Counted from the first letter of the stretch, positions 1 through 7,379 are shown. The stretch is 18,573 bases of DNA from Fidelibacterota bacterium TCS52 (GCA_001577215.1 LSCC01000012.1:1-18573), one strand, 5' to 3'. Translations and numbers: made by a program. The notes: a model not told the origin generated them from the sequence alone.

Positions 1-470
1 TTTAATTTTAAATTTTCTATTCTTTGATTTTTTACAACATTGAAAATTATTCTTTCGATTTTTGAAACTTGCTCAATCCCAATGTTATTTCTATGATAAA
101 ATTTGACATTCCCATTATCGATCAATTGTGGCTCTAAAACAATTACAATATCTTCAATGTTTGATTTGATCAATTCTTTAATAAATATTTTTTCATTATC
201 CTCAACATTGGTATAATGTTGTAAAATAAATTGTTCATTCTCTTTTCCTTGTTCATCATTTGTAACTTCTTTTTTGATCTGTTCAAATTTGTAATTTCCT
301 TTATCAATTACTCCAACATTCAATACAGGTTGTTCGGAATTCATAACTAAATATTGAGGAACTCCTGCAATAATTATAATTATAAACGGAATGATCAAGG
401 TTAAAATAAATGCCTTTGAACGGATGTATCTAAATAATTCCCACTTTGCGATTTTGATTATATTATTCAT
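1..470 (-). CDS. ABC-2 type transporter permease, N-terminal part (cut by window edge)
   Basis: An open frame starts with ATG at 470 and runs off the left edge without a stop (about 156 codons seen). The protein begins MNNIIKIAKWELFRYIRSKA, a typical cytoplasmic start of NatB/YhaP-like ABC-2 permeases. One hydrophobic segment follows (about residues 20-41), then a large polar region (about 50-156) that would be the extracytoplasmic domain between TM1 and TM2 in this family. The ATG overlaps the last codons of the ATPase gene upstream (stop at 463-465), an 8-base overlap that implies translational coupling. It should be the membrane partner of that ATPase, in an efflux-type transporter (NatAB-like). 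The substrate cannot be read from the sequence. Further transmembrane helices must lie beyond the window. Confidence 0.85.
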   Translation of the reverse strand, partial: MNNIIKIAKWELFRYIRSKAFILTLIIPFIIIIIAGVPQYLVMNSEQPVLNVGVIDKGNYKFEQIKKEVTNDEQGKENEQFILQHYTNVEDNEKIFIKELIKSNIEDIVIVLEPQLIDNGNVKFYHRNNIGIEQVSKIERIIFNVVKNQRIENLKL

Positions 471-1359
471 TTTTTTCCTCTTCAACTAACTTTAAAAATA
501 TCTGTTCTAATTTCGGTTTGAAATAGGAGAATCCTTTAATATCATATTTGTTTGTAAGTTTTTTTATTATGTCATTTGTTACCATTGAATTCGGCAATTT
601 TCCTCTGATCATATTTTGTAATGTTTCCTGCTCAACAAGAAGATCTTTTGGTAAAACCTTTTCATTATTTTGAAATTCTATCTCAATAATATTTTTACCA
701 TATTCGTTTTTAATTTTATTCAAGTTTCCTTCCTTGATGACTTTGCCTTTATTTATAAGACAAATTGAATCACAAAGATTTTCTACCTGTTCCATCTGAT
801 GAGTAGAAAAAATTATTGTTGTATTATTGCTTTTATATTCGTTTAATATTTCCTTTAACAATTTTTGATTCACTGGATCTAATCCGGAAAATGGTTCATC
901 AAGTATCATCAATTTTGGATCTGAAATTACTGTAATAATAAATTGTACCTTTTGCTGATTTCCTCGTGAAAGTTCAGATATTTTACTGTCCTTATTTTTT
1001 GTTAGATTGAAACGGGACAGCCAATGATCGGCTTTTTCAGATGCGATATGGTGATCTAATCCTTGGAGTGTGGCGAAATAAACGATTGTTTCTTTGACTT
1101 TTGCTTTTTGGTAAAGTCCTCTCTCTTCCGGCAGATATCCAATATTTAATTTACTTCCTTCCAAACTCGATCTGTTTCCAATAAATATTTTTCCGGAATC
1201 AGGTTGAATAATATTCATTATCATTCGAATTGTTGTTGTTTTTCCTGCTCCGTTAGGTCCGAGCAATCCATAGATGGAACCTTTGGAAACTTCAAACGAT
1301 ACATCATCAACTGCTTTAACATTTGAAAATTCTTTTACGATATTATTTATTTTCAACAT
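463..1359 (-). CDS. ABC transporter ATP-binding protein (NatA/YhaQ-like exporter ATPase)
   Basis: A 298-residue ABC ATPase. Visible motifs: Walker A GPNGAGKT (34-41), signature LSRGN (130-134, a variant of LSGGQ), Walker B LMILDE (150-155), D-loop SGLD (158-161) and H-loop STH with His187. The region LPEERGLY (76-83) stands where the Q-loop is expected and is typical of the NatA/YhaQ class, and the C-terminal extension of about 90 residues is also usual there. AGAGGAT lies just upstream of the ATG. The gene overlaps the permease that follows, so the two form a pair. They are separated from the pyrophosphatase upstream by a terminator at 1421-1454 and so should have their own promoter in 1360-1420, although no clear -35/-10 can be picked. 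NatA proteins energise efflux (Na+ in Bacillus); the substrate here is unknown. Confidence 0.93.
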   Translation of the reverse strand: MLKINNIVKEFSNVKAVDDVSFEVSKGSIYGLLGPNGAGKTTTIRMIMNIIQPDSGKIFIGNRSSLEGSKLNIGYLPEERGLYQKAKVKETIVYFATLQGLDHHIASEKADHWLSRFNLTKNKDSKISELSRGNQQKVQFIITVISDPKLMILDEPFSGLDPVNQKLLKEILNEYKSNNTTIIFSTHQMEQVENLCDSICLINKGKVIKEGNLNKIKNEYGKNIIEIEFQNNEKVLPKDLLVEQETLQNMIRGKLPNSMVTNDIIKKLTNKYDIKGFSYFKPKLEQIFLKLVEEEKNE

Positions 1360-1420
1360 TTTATCCTCTTGTTTCTTTAATAAACCATATAAAGAATACT
1401 AAATATTTCATCAAAATAAA

Positions 1421-1454
1421 ACAAAAAAATACCCGAAAATTCAATTTCGGGTAT
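1421..1454 (-). terminator. Intrinsic terminator of the pyrophosphatase transcript
   Basis: Perfect 10-bp stem: ATACCCGAAA (1429-1438) pairs with TTTCGGGTAT (1445-1454) around a 6-base loop. Read on the minus strand the stem is followed by seven T (complement of 1422-1428). It lies about 45 bases beyond the hppA stop and separates it from the ABC genes. Confidence 0.88.
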
Positions 1455-1471
1455 CTAATTAATTTATAATC

Positions 1472-1496
1472 CTTCTTTGCGTTTTTACGTGAAATC
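1472..1496 (-). repeat. Short intergenic repeat fragment, copy A
   Basis: On the minus strand this reads GATTTCACGTAAAAACGCAA followed by AGAAG. It matches the start of the repeat at 3813-3835 on the plus strand (GATTTCACGTA, then CGCAAAG), differing in the middle by substitutions and one gap. The two copies sit in opposite orientation just outside the two ends of hppA. The CACG/CGCAAAG theme resembles degenerate intergenic repeats I have seen in many bacterial genomes. Function unknown. Confidence 0.45.
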
Positions 1497-1499
1497 TTA

Positions 1500-3701
1500 T
1501 TAAAACAATGACCAACTAACGGTCAATCCTGCCATTACGATTGAAACCATACTCATAAGTTTAATTAAAATATTCAAACTTGGGCCGGAAGTATCTTTGA
1601 ATGGATCGCCAACTGTGTCACCGATGACTCCTGCTTTATGTGCATCAGAACCTTTTCCACCGTGCGCTCCACTTTCAATATATTTTTTCGCATTATCCCA
1701 AGCACCGCCGGCATTTGCCATAAATATAGCGAGAACAAATCCTGATACCAAACCACCAACTAACAGTCCCATTACTCCGGAAACACCAAAAAGAAGCCCA
1801 ACAATTATTGGCATTGCAATTGCTAATAATGAAGGAAACATCATTGCTTTTTGTGAACCTTTAGTAGAAATTTCTACGCATTTTGCATATTCAGGTTCGC
1901 TATCACCTGTCATAATTCCCTTTATTTCACGGAACTGACGGCGGACTTCATCAACCATTTTAGCAGCCGCCTTTCCAACTGCATTCATTGTCAATCCACA
2001 GAATACAAAAGCCATCATCGAGCCGATCAACATTCCCATCAATACTTTTGGATTCATTAAAGTTACATTATAATATTCCATAAAATTTGAAAATGAAGCT
2101 GTTGCTGTTTGAACTGTTTCAGTTCCTATTGTCAAAGTTTCTTGTCCAATTCTGACCAATCCGATTTTTATCTCTTCAATATAAGAAGCGAGTAATGCAA
2201 GAGCGGTTAAAGCAGCTGAACCTATTGCAAATCCTTTTCCTGTTGCAGCTGTAGTATTTCCCAAAGAATCCAATGCATCTGTTCTGTTTCGAACCTCTTC
2301 ACCTAAATTGCTCATCTCTGCATTTCCACCAGCATTGTCGGCAATTGGTCCGTATGCATCGGTAGCCAAAGTTATTCCCAAAGTTGAAAGCATTCCAACT
2401 GCTGCGATACCAATTCCATATAATCCCATGTGAACATTTGCTAAATCCCATCCGGCAGCAAACATATAAGCCAAAATAGTTCCAACTACAACTGCACTAA
2501 CAGGAATTGCTGTAGATATCATTCCAGTTCCAATTCCTGAAATTATTAGTGTTGCAGGTCCGGATTTAGCATTATCAGCTATTTTTTTTGTAGGAGAATA
2601 TGATGCGGAAGTGAAATATTCCGTACTTTTACCTATAGTGATCCCAACTAATAATCCAATAACAATAGATAGCCAAATACCAATATAATTTGGAAGATTA
2701 AGTAAATATAAAATTCCCAAAGAACAAATAACAATTAGAATTGAACTCCAATTTACGCCATTCCCTAATGATTTCAAAAGATCTTTTTGAGTTGCATTTT
2801 CTTTTGTTTTAACTAAATAAATCCCGATGATAGACAAAATAACCCCAACTGCTGCGATCAACATTGGTGCGAGAACCCCTCTAAGTTGAATATCTAATCC
2901 ATGGTGTAAAAATGCTGCTGCTCCAAGTGCTGCTGTTGCTAAAATTGAGCCGGTATAAGATTCATAAAGATCTGCTCCCATTCCAGCTACATCACCAACA
3001 TTGTCTCCAACATTATCTGCAATTGTTGCCGGATTTCTTGGATCATCTTCAGGAATTCCAGCTTCAACTTTTCCAACAAGATCCGCACCAACATCGGCTG
3101 CTTTTGTGAAAATTCCACCGCCGACACGAGCGAACAGAGCTTGAGTAGAAGCGCCCATTCCGAATGTTAACATTGTCGTAGTAATAATAACTAATTTATG
3201 TGCCGGATCAAAACTGTCAACAAAAATATTTAATACAATAAACCAAATTGAAACATCTAATATTGCCAAACCAACTACGACCAATCCCATAACTGCACCG
3301 CTGCGAAAAGCAACTTTTAATCCCTTGTTTAGAGAATTTTTAGCGTCATTTGCTGTTCTGGCCGAGGCATAAGTAGCAGTTTTCATTCCTAACCAACCGG
3401 CAAAACCCGAGAAAAATCCACCGGTCAAAAAAGCAAACGGAACCCAACGATTTTGAACATTGAAGACCCAAGCCATTAATAAAAATATTCCTGTTAAAAC
3501 CATAAATACATAAAATACTATTTTGTATTGCTGATGAATATATGCATTCGCACCTTTACGGACATGCTCTGCAATTTGTTTCATTCTATCGGTTCCCTCG
3601 CTCTCTCTCATCATTTGACGAAAAAAGTTCCAAGCAAATAGCAATGCAACAACCGATGCAATTGGTACTATCCAAAATAAATTATTTTCAATTCCTAACA
3701 T
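1500..3701 (-). CDS. hppA: Membrane-bound pyrophosphatase, K+-dependent type, probably Na+-pumping
   Basis: A 733-residue polytopic protein that hydrolyses PPi and pumps Na+ and/or H+ across the membrane. The family substrate motif DVGADLVGKVE is at 203-213 and is followed by the Asp-rich segment DNVGDNVGDVAGMGADLYES (229-248). GNTTAATGKG (481-490) has Ala485 and Gly488, where K+-independent enzymes carry Lys and Thr, so K+ dependence is expected. The semi-conserved gate glutamate is in DLYES (Glu247), three residues after Asp244 as in the Thermotoga maritima Na+-PPase; the position four residues further on, used by many H+ pumps, is Gly. This favours Na+ transport but does not exclude H+. 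Length and about 16 expected helices are normal. AGGGAG precedes the ATG. It is a single-gene unit with a strong terminator. It would recover energy from biosynthetic PPi in an ATP-limited fermenter. Confidence 0.97.
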   Translation of the reverse strand: MLGIENNLFWIVPIASVVALLFAWNFFRQMMRESEGTDRMKQIAEHVRKGANAYIHQQYKIVFYVFMVLTGIFLLMAWVFNVQNRWVPFAFLTGGFFSGFAGWLGMKTATYASARTANDAKNSLNKGLKVAFRSGAVMGLVVVGLAILDVSIWFIVLNIFVDSFDPAHKLVIITTTMLTFGMGASTQALFARVGGGIFTKAADVGADLVGKVEAGIPEDDPRNPATIADNVGDNVGDVAGMGADLYESYTGSILATAALGAAAFLHHGLDIQLRGVLAPMLIAAVGVILSIIGIYLVKTKENATQKDLLKSLGNGVNWSSILIVICSLGILYLLNLPNYIGIWLSIVIGLLVGITIGKSTEYFTSASYSPTKKIADNAKSGPATLIISGIGTGMISTAIPVSAVVVGTILAYMFAAGWDLANVHMGLYGIGIAAVGMLSTLGITLATDAYGPIADNAGGNAEMSNLGEEVRNRTDALDSLGNTTAATGKGFAIGSAALTALALLASYIEEIKIGLVRIGQETLTIGTETVQTATASFSNFMEYYNVTLMNPKVLMGMLIGSMMAFVFCGLTMNAVGKAAAKMVDEVRRQFREIKGIMTGDSEPEYAKCVEISTKGSQKAMMFPSLLAIAMPIIVGLLFGVSGVMGLLVGGLVSGFVLAIFMANAGGAWDNAKKYIESGAHGGKGSDAHKAGVIGDTVGDPFKDTSGPSLNILIKLMSMVSIVMAGLTVSWSLF

Positions 3702-3810
3702 TTTTTCTCCCTTGATATTTTTTTCAATTTTTCAAACTTAATAAGATAACAAATTTATAATTTTAGTTCAATGATAAAATTGGGTAAATTTATTTCGGTA
3801 TTTCACTGGT

Positions 3811-3925
3811 GAGATTTCACGTAGAGTTCGCAAAGTCAAGAAAGAATGCAAAGAATTAATTATAGTTTTTTGTAACTTGCTTTAAATTTTTCTTGTGTGT
3901 TTTGTGCATTCATTGTTTTCCTAAT
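3811..3925 (+). repeat. Degenerate intergenic repeat (CACG...CGCAAAG type), copy B
   Basis: Begins GATTTCACGTAGAGTTCGCA (3813-3832) and continues with further near-copies of a GCAAAG core (3830-3835, 3848-3853). The right part (CTTGTGTGTTTTGTGCATTC, about 3891-3910) looks like the other end of the same family of intergenic repeats. The left 23 bases match, inverted, the copy at 1472-1496. The right boundary is uncertain. No promoter or gene is evident in the 3702-3937 gap. Confidence 0.4.
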
Positions 3926-3937
3926 GGTAAATCTTTC

Positions 3938-4960
3938 TCATTCCTCCAAAACCATAACAATCGGTAGATGATCAGAATAGCCACTATTGATCCTGTTAAT
4001 ATTATAAAACCGAAATGGAAATCCGGAAAAATATTTTGTTTCTCCTTCGATGAGTTTATCTGACTTGTAAATTATTGCAGAATTTGTTTTGTAATTTACA
4101 TTTTTATTATCATTCAAATTGGCATTCAATAAAAAATGATCCAGTAAAGACCACTTTCCATGATAGTAATTAGTTCCTTTATTTATATTTGCTAATGGAT
4201 CAACTAAGGAATTTTTGTTATTGAAATCTTTTTTTGCATCAAGAATTTCTTGAAATGATCTGTCGGAAAATGTATCGTTAAAATCACCCGTAACAATAAT
4301 ATCTCTATTTGGTGATTTTGTCTGAATTTTTTTAACAATATTTTTTAATGTTTCAGCTGCGGTGATCCTATGTGGTTCGGATTTCTTTTGTCCGCCATAT
4401 CTTGATGGCCAATGATTTACTAAAACTGTGAAAATATTTTCTGAATCCGTCTCCAAATTTACTTCTAAAATATCTCGTGTCGGTCTATATGAATTTAAAT
4501 TAATTTTATGACTTACCGTATCAACTAAATTGAATTTATCCGAACGATACATCAACGCAACATCAATTCCCCGCACATCATCACACTCAATCAAAATTAT
4601 TTTCCAGTAAAATTGATATTTCAATAATTCTGACAATAAATTTAAAGTTCTAATGTTTTCAACTTCAGCCAAGCCGATAATATCCGGAGAAATGTCATTA
4701 ATAATTTCAGCCAAATTTTCAATTTTCAATTGATAGGCACGAGCTGTATACCTTTTATATGAATTAGGAGTAAATTCATTATCATTTTTATGTGGATCGT
4801 CAATTGTATCAAAAAGATTTTCTACATTCCAAAACATCAATTTGTATTCTTCTGCAAAGAGTGAAATAAAAAGCAGCAAAATAACAATAATTGGTTTTTT
4901 TAATATTGTTAGTGATTGACTTTTTGGTTTCATTGTTAGAATTTTAATAATATTATTCAT
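3938..4960 (-). CDS. Secreted endonuclease/exonuclease/phosphatase (EEP) family protein
   Basis: 340 residues. A hydrophobic segment (about 23-35) ending in LFA before EEYK looks like a signal peptide, so the enzyme is probably exported. The catalytic scaffold of the DNase I/EEP superfamily follows: Asn45 in FWNVENLFD (43-51), Glu99 in GLAEVEN (96-102), His183 in NHWPS (182-186), Asp226 and Asn228 in TGDFND (224-229), and the terminal SDH (Asp330-His331). These are the metal-binding and general-base positions of metal-dependent phosphodiesterases. Substrate could be nucleic acid, a phospholipid head group or a small phosphoester; the sequence does not decide. ATG at 4960 has no clear Shine-Dalgarno site. 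The in-frame ATG at 4933 (residue 10) leaves the signal peptide intact and has none either, so the start is uncertain. It appears to be a lone gene. Confidence 0.87.
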   Translation of the reverse strand: MNNIIKILTMKPKSQSLTILKKPIIVILLLFISLFAEEYKLMFWNVENLFDTIDDPHKNDNEFTPNSYKRYTARAYQLKIENLAEIINDISPDIIGLAEVENIRTLNLLSELLKYQFYWKIILIECDDVRGIDVALMYRSDKFNLVDTVSHKINLNSYRPTRDILEVNLETDSENIFTVLVNHWPSRYGGQKKSEPHRITAAETLKNIVKKIQTKSPNRDIIVTGDFNDTFSDRSFQEILDAKKDFNNKNSLVDPLANINKGTNYYHGKWSLLDHFLLNANLNDNKNVNYKTNSAIIYKSDKLIEGETKYFSGFPFRFYNINRINSGYSDHLPIVMVLEE

Positions 4961-5092
4961 TTTTTCAATTTGAAAAAAAATGTATGGTATGTTGAATATA
5001 AGTCCAATTCAATTATGCACACTGCCTACGCACAATCTAAATATAAAAATATAATTAACCATTGAGTTCACCTACATATCTTTTCCTTTAAA

Positions 5093-5185
5093 TTGCCGAT
5101 AGCGTCAAGTGTATGAAGCGTAGCTCTCTGTGTTACGCCTGCGGCAGAGAGTTATGATTTTATACACGATGTTGTCTGCTGGCAA
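5093..5185 (-). repeat. attC-like imperfect palindrome (possible integron cassette recombination site)
   Basis: About 90 bases with nested dyad symmetry just downstream of the ORF6N gene. On the minus strand the outer arms are GCCAGCAGACAACATC and, imperfectly paired, TTGACGCTATCGGC. Inside them GTGTAT pairs with ATACAC, and TAACTCTCTG pairs with CAGAGAGCTA (9 of 10) around a loop CCGCAGGCGTAACA. An imperfect long hairpin with a variable terminal structure, directly 3' of a single foreign-looking gene, is the layout of an integron attC site. The consensus RYYYAAC/GTTRRRY boxes are not cleanly matched and no integrase is in the window, so this is a candidate only. Alternatives are a cruciform regulatory site or a terminator lacking a T-tract. 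Confidence 0.5.
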
Positions 5186-5188
5186 TAT

Positions 5189-6061
5189 TTATTCCAACTT
5201 CCCCAATATTTCAATTGCACTTATATCAAATTTTGAGAATGCAAACCATTTCTTTCCTAAATCTTTTAAGCTCGCTCCAAAATGATAAATTTCCTTGTTG
5301 TCTATAATCAAAAATCTGTCGTGTGCTTGATTAAATTTCTTTATTTCTATCGGCTTGTATTGAGCATTGTATTTGCCTAAATCCAATTTCAGTTGTTTGT
5401 TAATATTTTTAGTATAGATTTTTGTATTTGTCCTTTGATTTTTACTAAATAGTGTCAATACGTTTTCATCTATATAATTATCAATTAAAACAATTGATTT
5501 TTTAGCGCCTTTAATTAATTCAACTACAAATTTATAAGCTTCAAATATTTGTCCGTTGTAAAATATTCCTTGTTTGGGTTTTAAACTACTGTTATCAAGA
5601 GCTTTAAATATTTCATTTATCTTTTTATCAGTTATAATCTGCTTTATTTCAACATTCTCAAGTCTTTGAAACACTGCGACATTATTAGAAATGAATTTTT
5701 TCATCTCGACAAATGCTTTTATGATTTGAATGCTTACTTTTATTGCTTTTTCACTTCTCAAAACAGCTGATAACATAGCAACTCCTTGTTCAGTAAAAAC
5801 ATAAGGATTTACAGACGAATGTTTTAATTTTACAAACCGGTCACAATTTGTGACCAGTTCAAATTTCTCATTATCAGATAATTGAAATCGAAAATCATCA
5901 GGAAATCTTTCAACATTTCTTTTTACAGCTTGATTAAGCACCTTTGTTCCTACACTATAAAGTTCAGCTAAATCTCTATCAATCATTACTTGTAAACCAC
6001 GAAAAGAAAATATCATATTTTTAATATTTCCAACATTTACTATTTTGTTTTCATCATTCAT
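5189..6061 (-). CDS. ORF6N-domain DNA-binding protein with C-terminal PLD-like domain
   Basis: 290 residues. The N-terminal half (about 10-125) is an ORF6N/KilA-N-type domain as found in phages and mobile elements, with FRGLQVMIDRDLAELYSV (20-37), AVKRNVERFPDDF (45-57), VFTEQGVAMLSAVLRSEKAI (88-107) and a helix to about 125. The C-terminal part (about 165-290) resembles a half phospholipase-D fold: AHDRFLIID (246-254) has the spacing H-x-R-x4-D of the HKD motif with Arg for Lys, followed by GASLKDLGKKWFAF (262-275). It may bind DNA through the N-terminus; whether the C-terminus is catalytic is unknown. AAGGAG lies directly upstream of the ATG. The attC-like palindrome downstream and a related half-site upstream (6191-6212) suggest a mobile cassette. 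Confidence 0.87.
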   Translation of the reverse strand: MNDENKIVNVGNIKNMIFSFRGLQVMIDRDLAELYSVGTKVLNQAVKRNVERFPDDFRFQLSDNEKFELVTNCDRFVKLKHSSVNPYVFTEQGVAMLSAVLRSEKAIKVSIQIIKAFVEMKKFISNNVAVFQRLENVEIKQIITDKKINEIFKALDNSSLKPKQGIFYNGQIFEAYKFVVELIKGAKKSIVLIDNYIDENVLTLFSKNQRTNTKIYTKNINKQLKLDLGKYNAQYKPIEIKKFNQAHDRFLIIDNKEIYHFGASLKDLGKKWFAFSKFDISAIEILGKLE

Positions 6062-6221
6062 TTCTCTCCTTATTTAGCAATAGATAAAACGATTCAAAAT
6101 TATTATTCAATTGCAAATATACAGTTATATGGGTGAAAATCTAAAATATCAACTTATTTTGTATAAAATACTTTTTCCTTTGGCAAGCTTGCAGACAACG
6201 ATTGTGTCTAACCTATTGTTC

Positions 6222-6275
6222 TTATACCACCAAATTGGCAGTATAAACACCATTGTTTATACTTTTTTTTATCAT
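6222..6275 (-). pseudogene. Gene stub: 17-codon ORF behind a strong ribosome binding site
   Basis: On the minus strand AGGAGGAATTA precedes ATG at 6275, one of the best Shine-Dalgarno sites in the window. The frame gives MIKKSINNGVYTANLVV and then TAA at 6222-6224. The start looks real but the product is very short and its coding DNA forms part of a hairpin. The simplest reading is the 5' end of a gene whose remainder was lost when an attC-like half-site was joined to it. A genuine microprotein or leader peptide is possible. Confidence 0.3.
6241..6270 (+). terminator. Hairpin followed by T8 (possible terminator, no upstream gene)
   Basis: GTATAAACA (6241-6249) and TGTTTATAC (6254-6262) form a perfect 9-bp stem with loop CCAT, followed by eight T (6263-6270). 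This is terminator-shaped on the plus strand, but the stem is A/T-rich and no plus-strand gene lies upstream. It may instead be part of the recombination site or act on an unseen RNA. Confidence 0.4.
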
Positions 6276-6428
6276 TAATTCCTCCTATTTAAAAAATCAT
6301 CTACTGGATTTTAGACTTTATCTATTTCTTTTTTCCTGTTTTTTTCATTTGTTTAACATCAAAATTAATTTTTATTTCAATCACTATGTTTCTAAAATAT
6401 CAAACCGATATAAACAATTTCAATATAA

Positions 6429-6848
6429 TTATTTCTCCAAATAAGCATTTTTTTCTTTTAATATACGAACTGCTTCTTCTATTTCAAGTACTTCTATATG
6501 TTCTTGCCAATTAAACGTATCATACCAATCTCCTTTTAATTCTTTTTCGAGTGTTTTTATTTCGCTTTTAAAATTTAAAGTTGGAAATAAATTAAATAGT
6601 GAAGATACATAGGATGAATAAATAGTTGATTTTTTCGATGTATAGGATTTTTTATGTTTGATTTTTCGAATAATAATTTTGGGAATATAAATGTGTTTTA
6701 TGTTATTTTTAAATAAATTTACTTTTACAAACTTTTTATTTTCTTCTACTAATTTACAGTTTTCATAGACAGTTCCATTTTTTAAATATATATTATCTGC
6801 ACTAATAATACTAACAAAAATAATAATAATAATAAATATTTTATTCAT
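6429..6848 (-). CDS. Small exported protein of unknown function
   Basis: 139 residues. The first 17 form a clear signal peptide: MNK, a run of Ile/Phe/Val, then SIISA before DNIYLKNGTVYENC. The mature N-terminus (about 18-65) has the pattern 'xIxLKNGxxxxxCxLxExxxxxVxVxxxxxxxxIxIPxxxIxxI', as in small beta-barrel (SH3-like) domains of exported proteins from Bacteroidetes-type bacteria. The C-terminus (about 95-139) is charged and probably helical. AAAAGGAG sits 7 bases before the ATG, so it is likely expressed. I do not recognise the family. It may be a periplasmic or surface protein; it lacks a lipobox. Its neighbour upstream is a degraded coding tail. Confidence 0.65.
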   Translation of the reverse strand: MNKIFIIIIIFVSIISADNIYLKNGTVYENCKLVEENKKFVKVNLFKNNIKHIYIPKIIIRKIKHKKSYTSKKSTIYSSYVSSLFNLFPTLNFKSEIKTLEKELKGDWYDTFNWQEHIEVLEIEEAVRILKEKNAYLEK

Positions 6849-6890
6849 ATTTATTTCTCCTTTTAATTATGCTATTCGACATTTATTCTT

Positions 6891-7013
6891 CTAATAAGAA
6901 ACTTTTCCTTTTTCAATTTTATTGACTTTTCTACCATCAGATGTTTCTAATGTTTTTGGTCCTTGAACAACATCATTAGGCTTATCAAAAGAACTCGCTT
7001 TATAATAGTCATT
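6891..7013 (-). pseudogene. Degraded coding remnant (C-terminal tail of a lost gene)
   Basis: A frame open from a stop at 7014-7016 to TAG at 6891-6893 has protein-like composition, with segments SSFDKPNDVVQGPKTLETSD and then GRKVNKIEKGKVSY. No start codon or ribosome binding site is found in this frame. An ATG in another frame just upstream opens a short hydrophobic peptide (MTIIKRVLLISLMMLF) that resembles a signal sequence, which would be consistent with a frameshifted small exported protein. The family is not recognised. Confidence 0.35.
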
Positions 7014-7052
7014 TTATCTCTTTTTTTTATTTATCTTAATATAAAACAATTT

Positions 7053-7334
7053 TCATTCCACCTCAACATTATAAGCGACAATATCCATCATTTTCGGTTT
7101 AAGAAAATTATCTACATAATCTCTATGTTTCGGATGTGGAGAAAACTTTTCTATATCTTTCAAACTATCAAAAGTCATTGATAAATAAAAATTATAATTT
7201 TCATTATTTAATACTTTACCCATTTTAAATGATATAACACCCGGTAGGATTGGAATTACCTTCTTTGTTTCTTGAAAAACATTATCCAATGATACATCGT
7301 TTTTAATATTAATTAAAACAATTCTTTCAATCAT
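7053..7334 (-). CDS. Dabb-family (stress-responsive alpha/beta barrel) domain protein
   Basis: 93 residues matching the Dabb family (dimeric ferredoxin-like barrel). It starts with MIERIVLINIKNDVS, has IPILPGVISFKMGKVL (27-42) where the family has its 'iPgv..f..G' turn, an FYLSMTFDSLKDIEKF stretch (49-64) and the conserved HPKHRDYV (67-74). Members are small dimers; some are stress-induced, some act in polyketide cyclisation, and most lack a known reaction. Only a weak ribosome binding site (GGGAT) precedes the ATG. It follows the UspA-like gene with an 86-base gap, so co-transcription is possible but not certain. Confidence 0.8.
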   Translation of the reverse strand: MIERIVLINIKNDVSLDNVFQETKKVIPILPGVISFKMGKVLNNENYNFYLSMTFDSLKDIEKFSPHPKHRDYVDNFLKPKMMDIVAYNVEVE

Positions 7335-7379
7335 TTTTATCCCAATTTTTTAATTTTAATCTTATTTTCTCTATAGATC

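Larger units (their letters stand above)
6062..6428. other. Gene-poor accessory stretch with half-site, stub ORF and hairpin
   Basis: No full gene is supported in this 367-base, very AT-rich gap. It holds: a sequence at 6191-6200 (GCAGACAACG) that repeats the arm of the attC-like palindrome near 5175; a small dyad AGACA/TGTCT (6193-6197 and 6205-6209); the sequence GTCTAAC (6206-6212), which fits the attC core pattern RYYYAAC; a 17-codon stub ORF with a strong ribosome binding site (6222-6275, minus); and a 9-bp hairpin followed by T8 on the plus strand (6241-6270). A plus-strand open frame at 6253-6444 is composed of Phe/Leu/Ile/Tyr-rich low-complexity residues and is not convincing. Confidence 0.5.

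Noticed and set aside
4961..5092. Promoter or gene upstream of the EEP-family gene
   Set aside because: AT-rich sequence without a convincing -35/-10 pair, ribosome binding site or open frame; nothing could be assigned.
6253..6444. 63-codon plus-strand open frame
   Set aside because: Phe/Leu/Ile/Tyr/Asn-rich product typical of random AT-rich DNA, starts inside a hairpin and overlaps the end of a better-supported gene.
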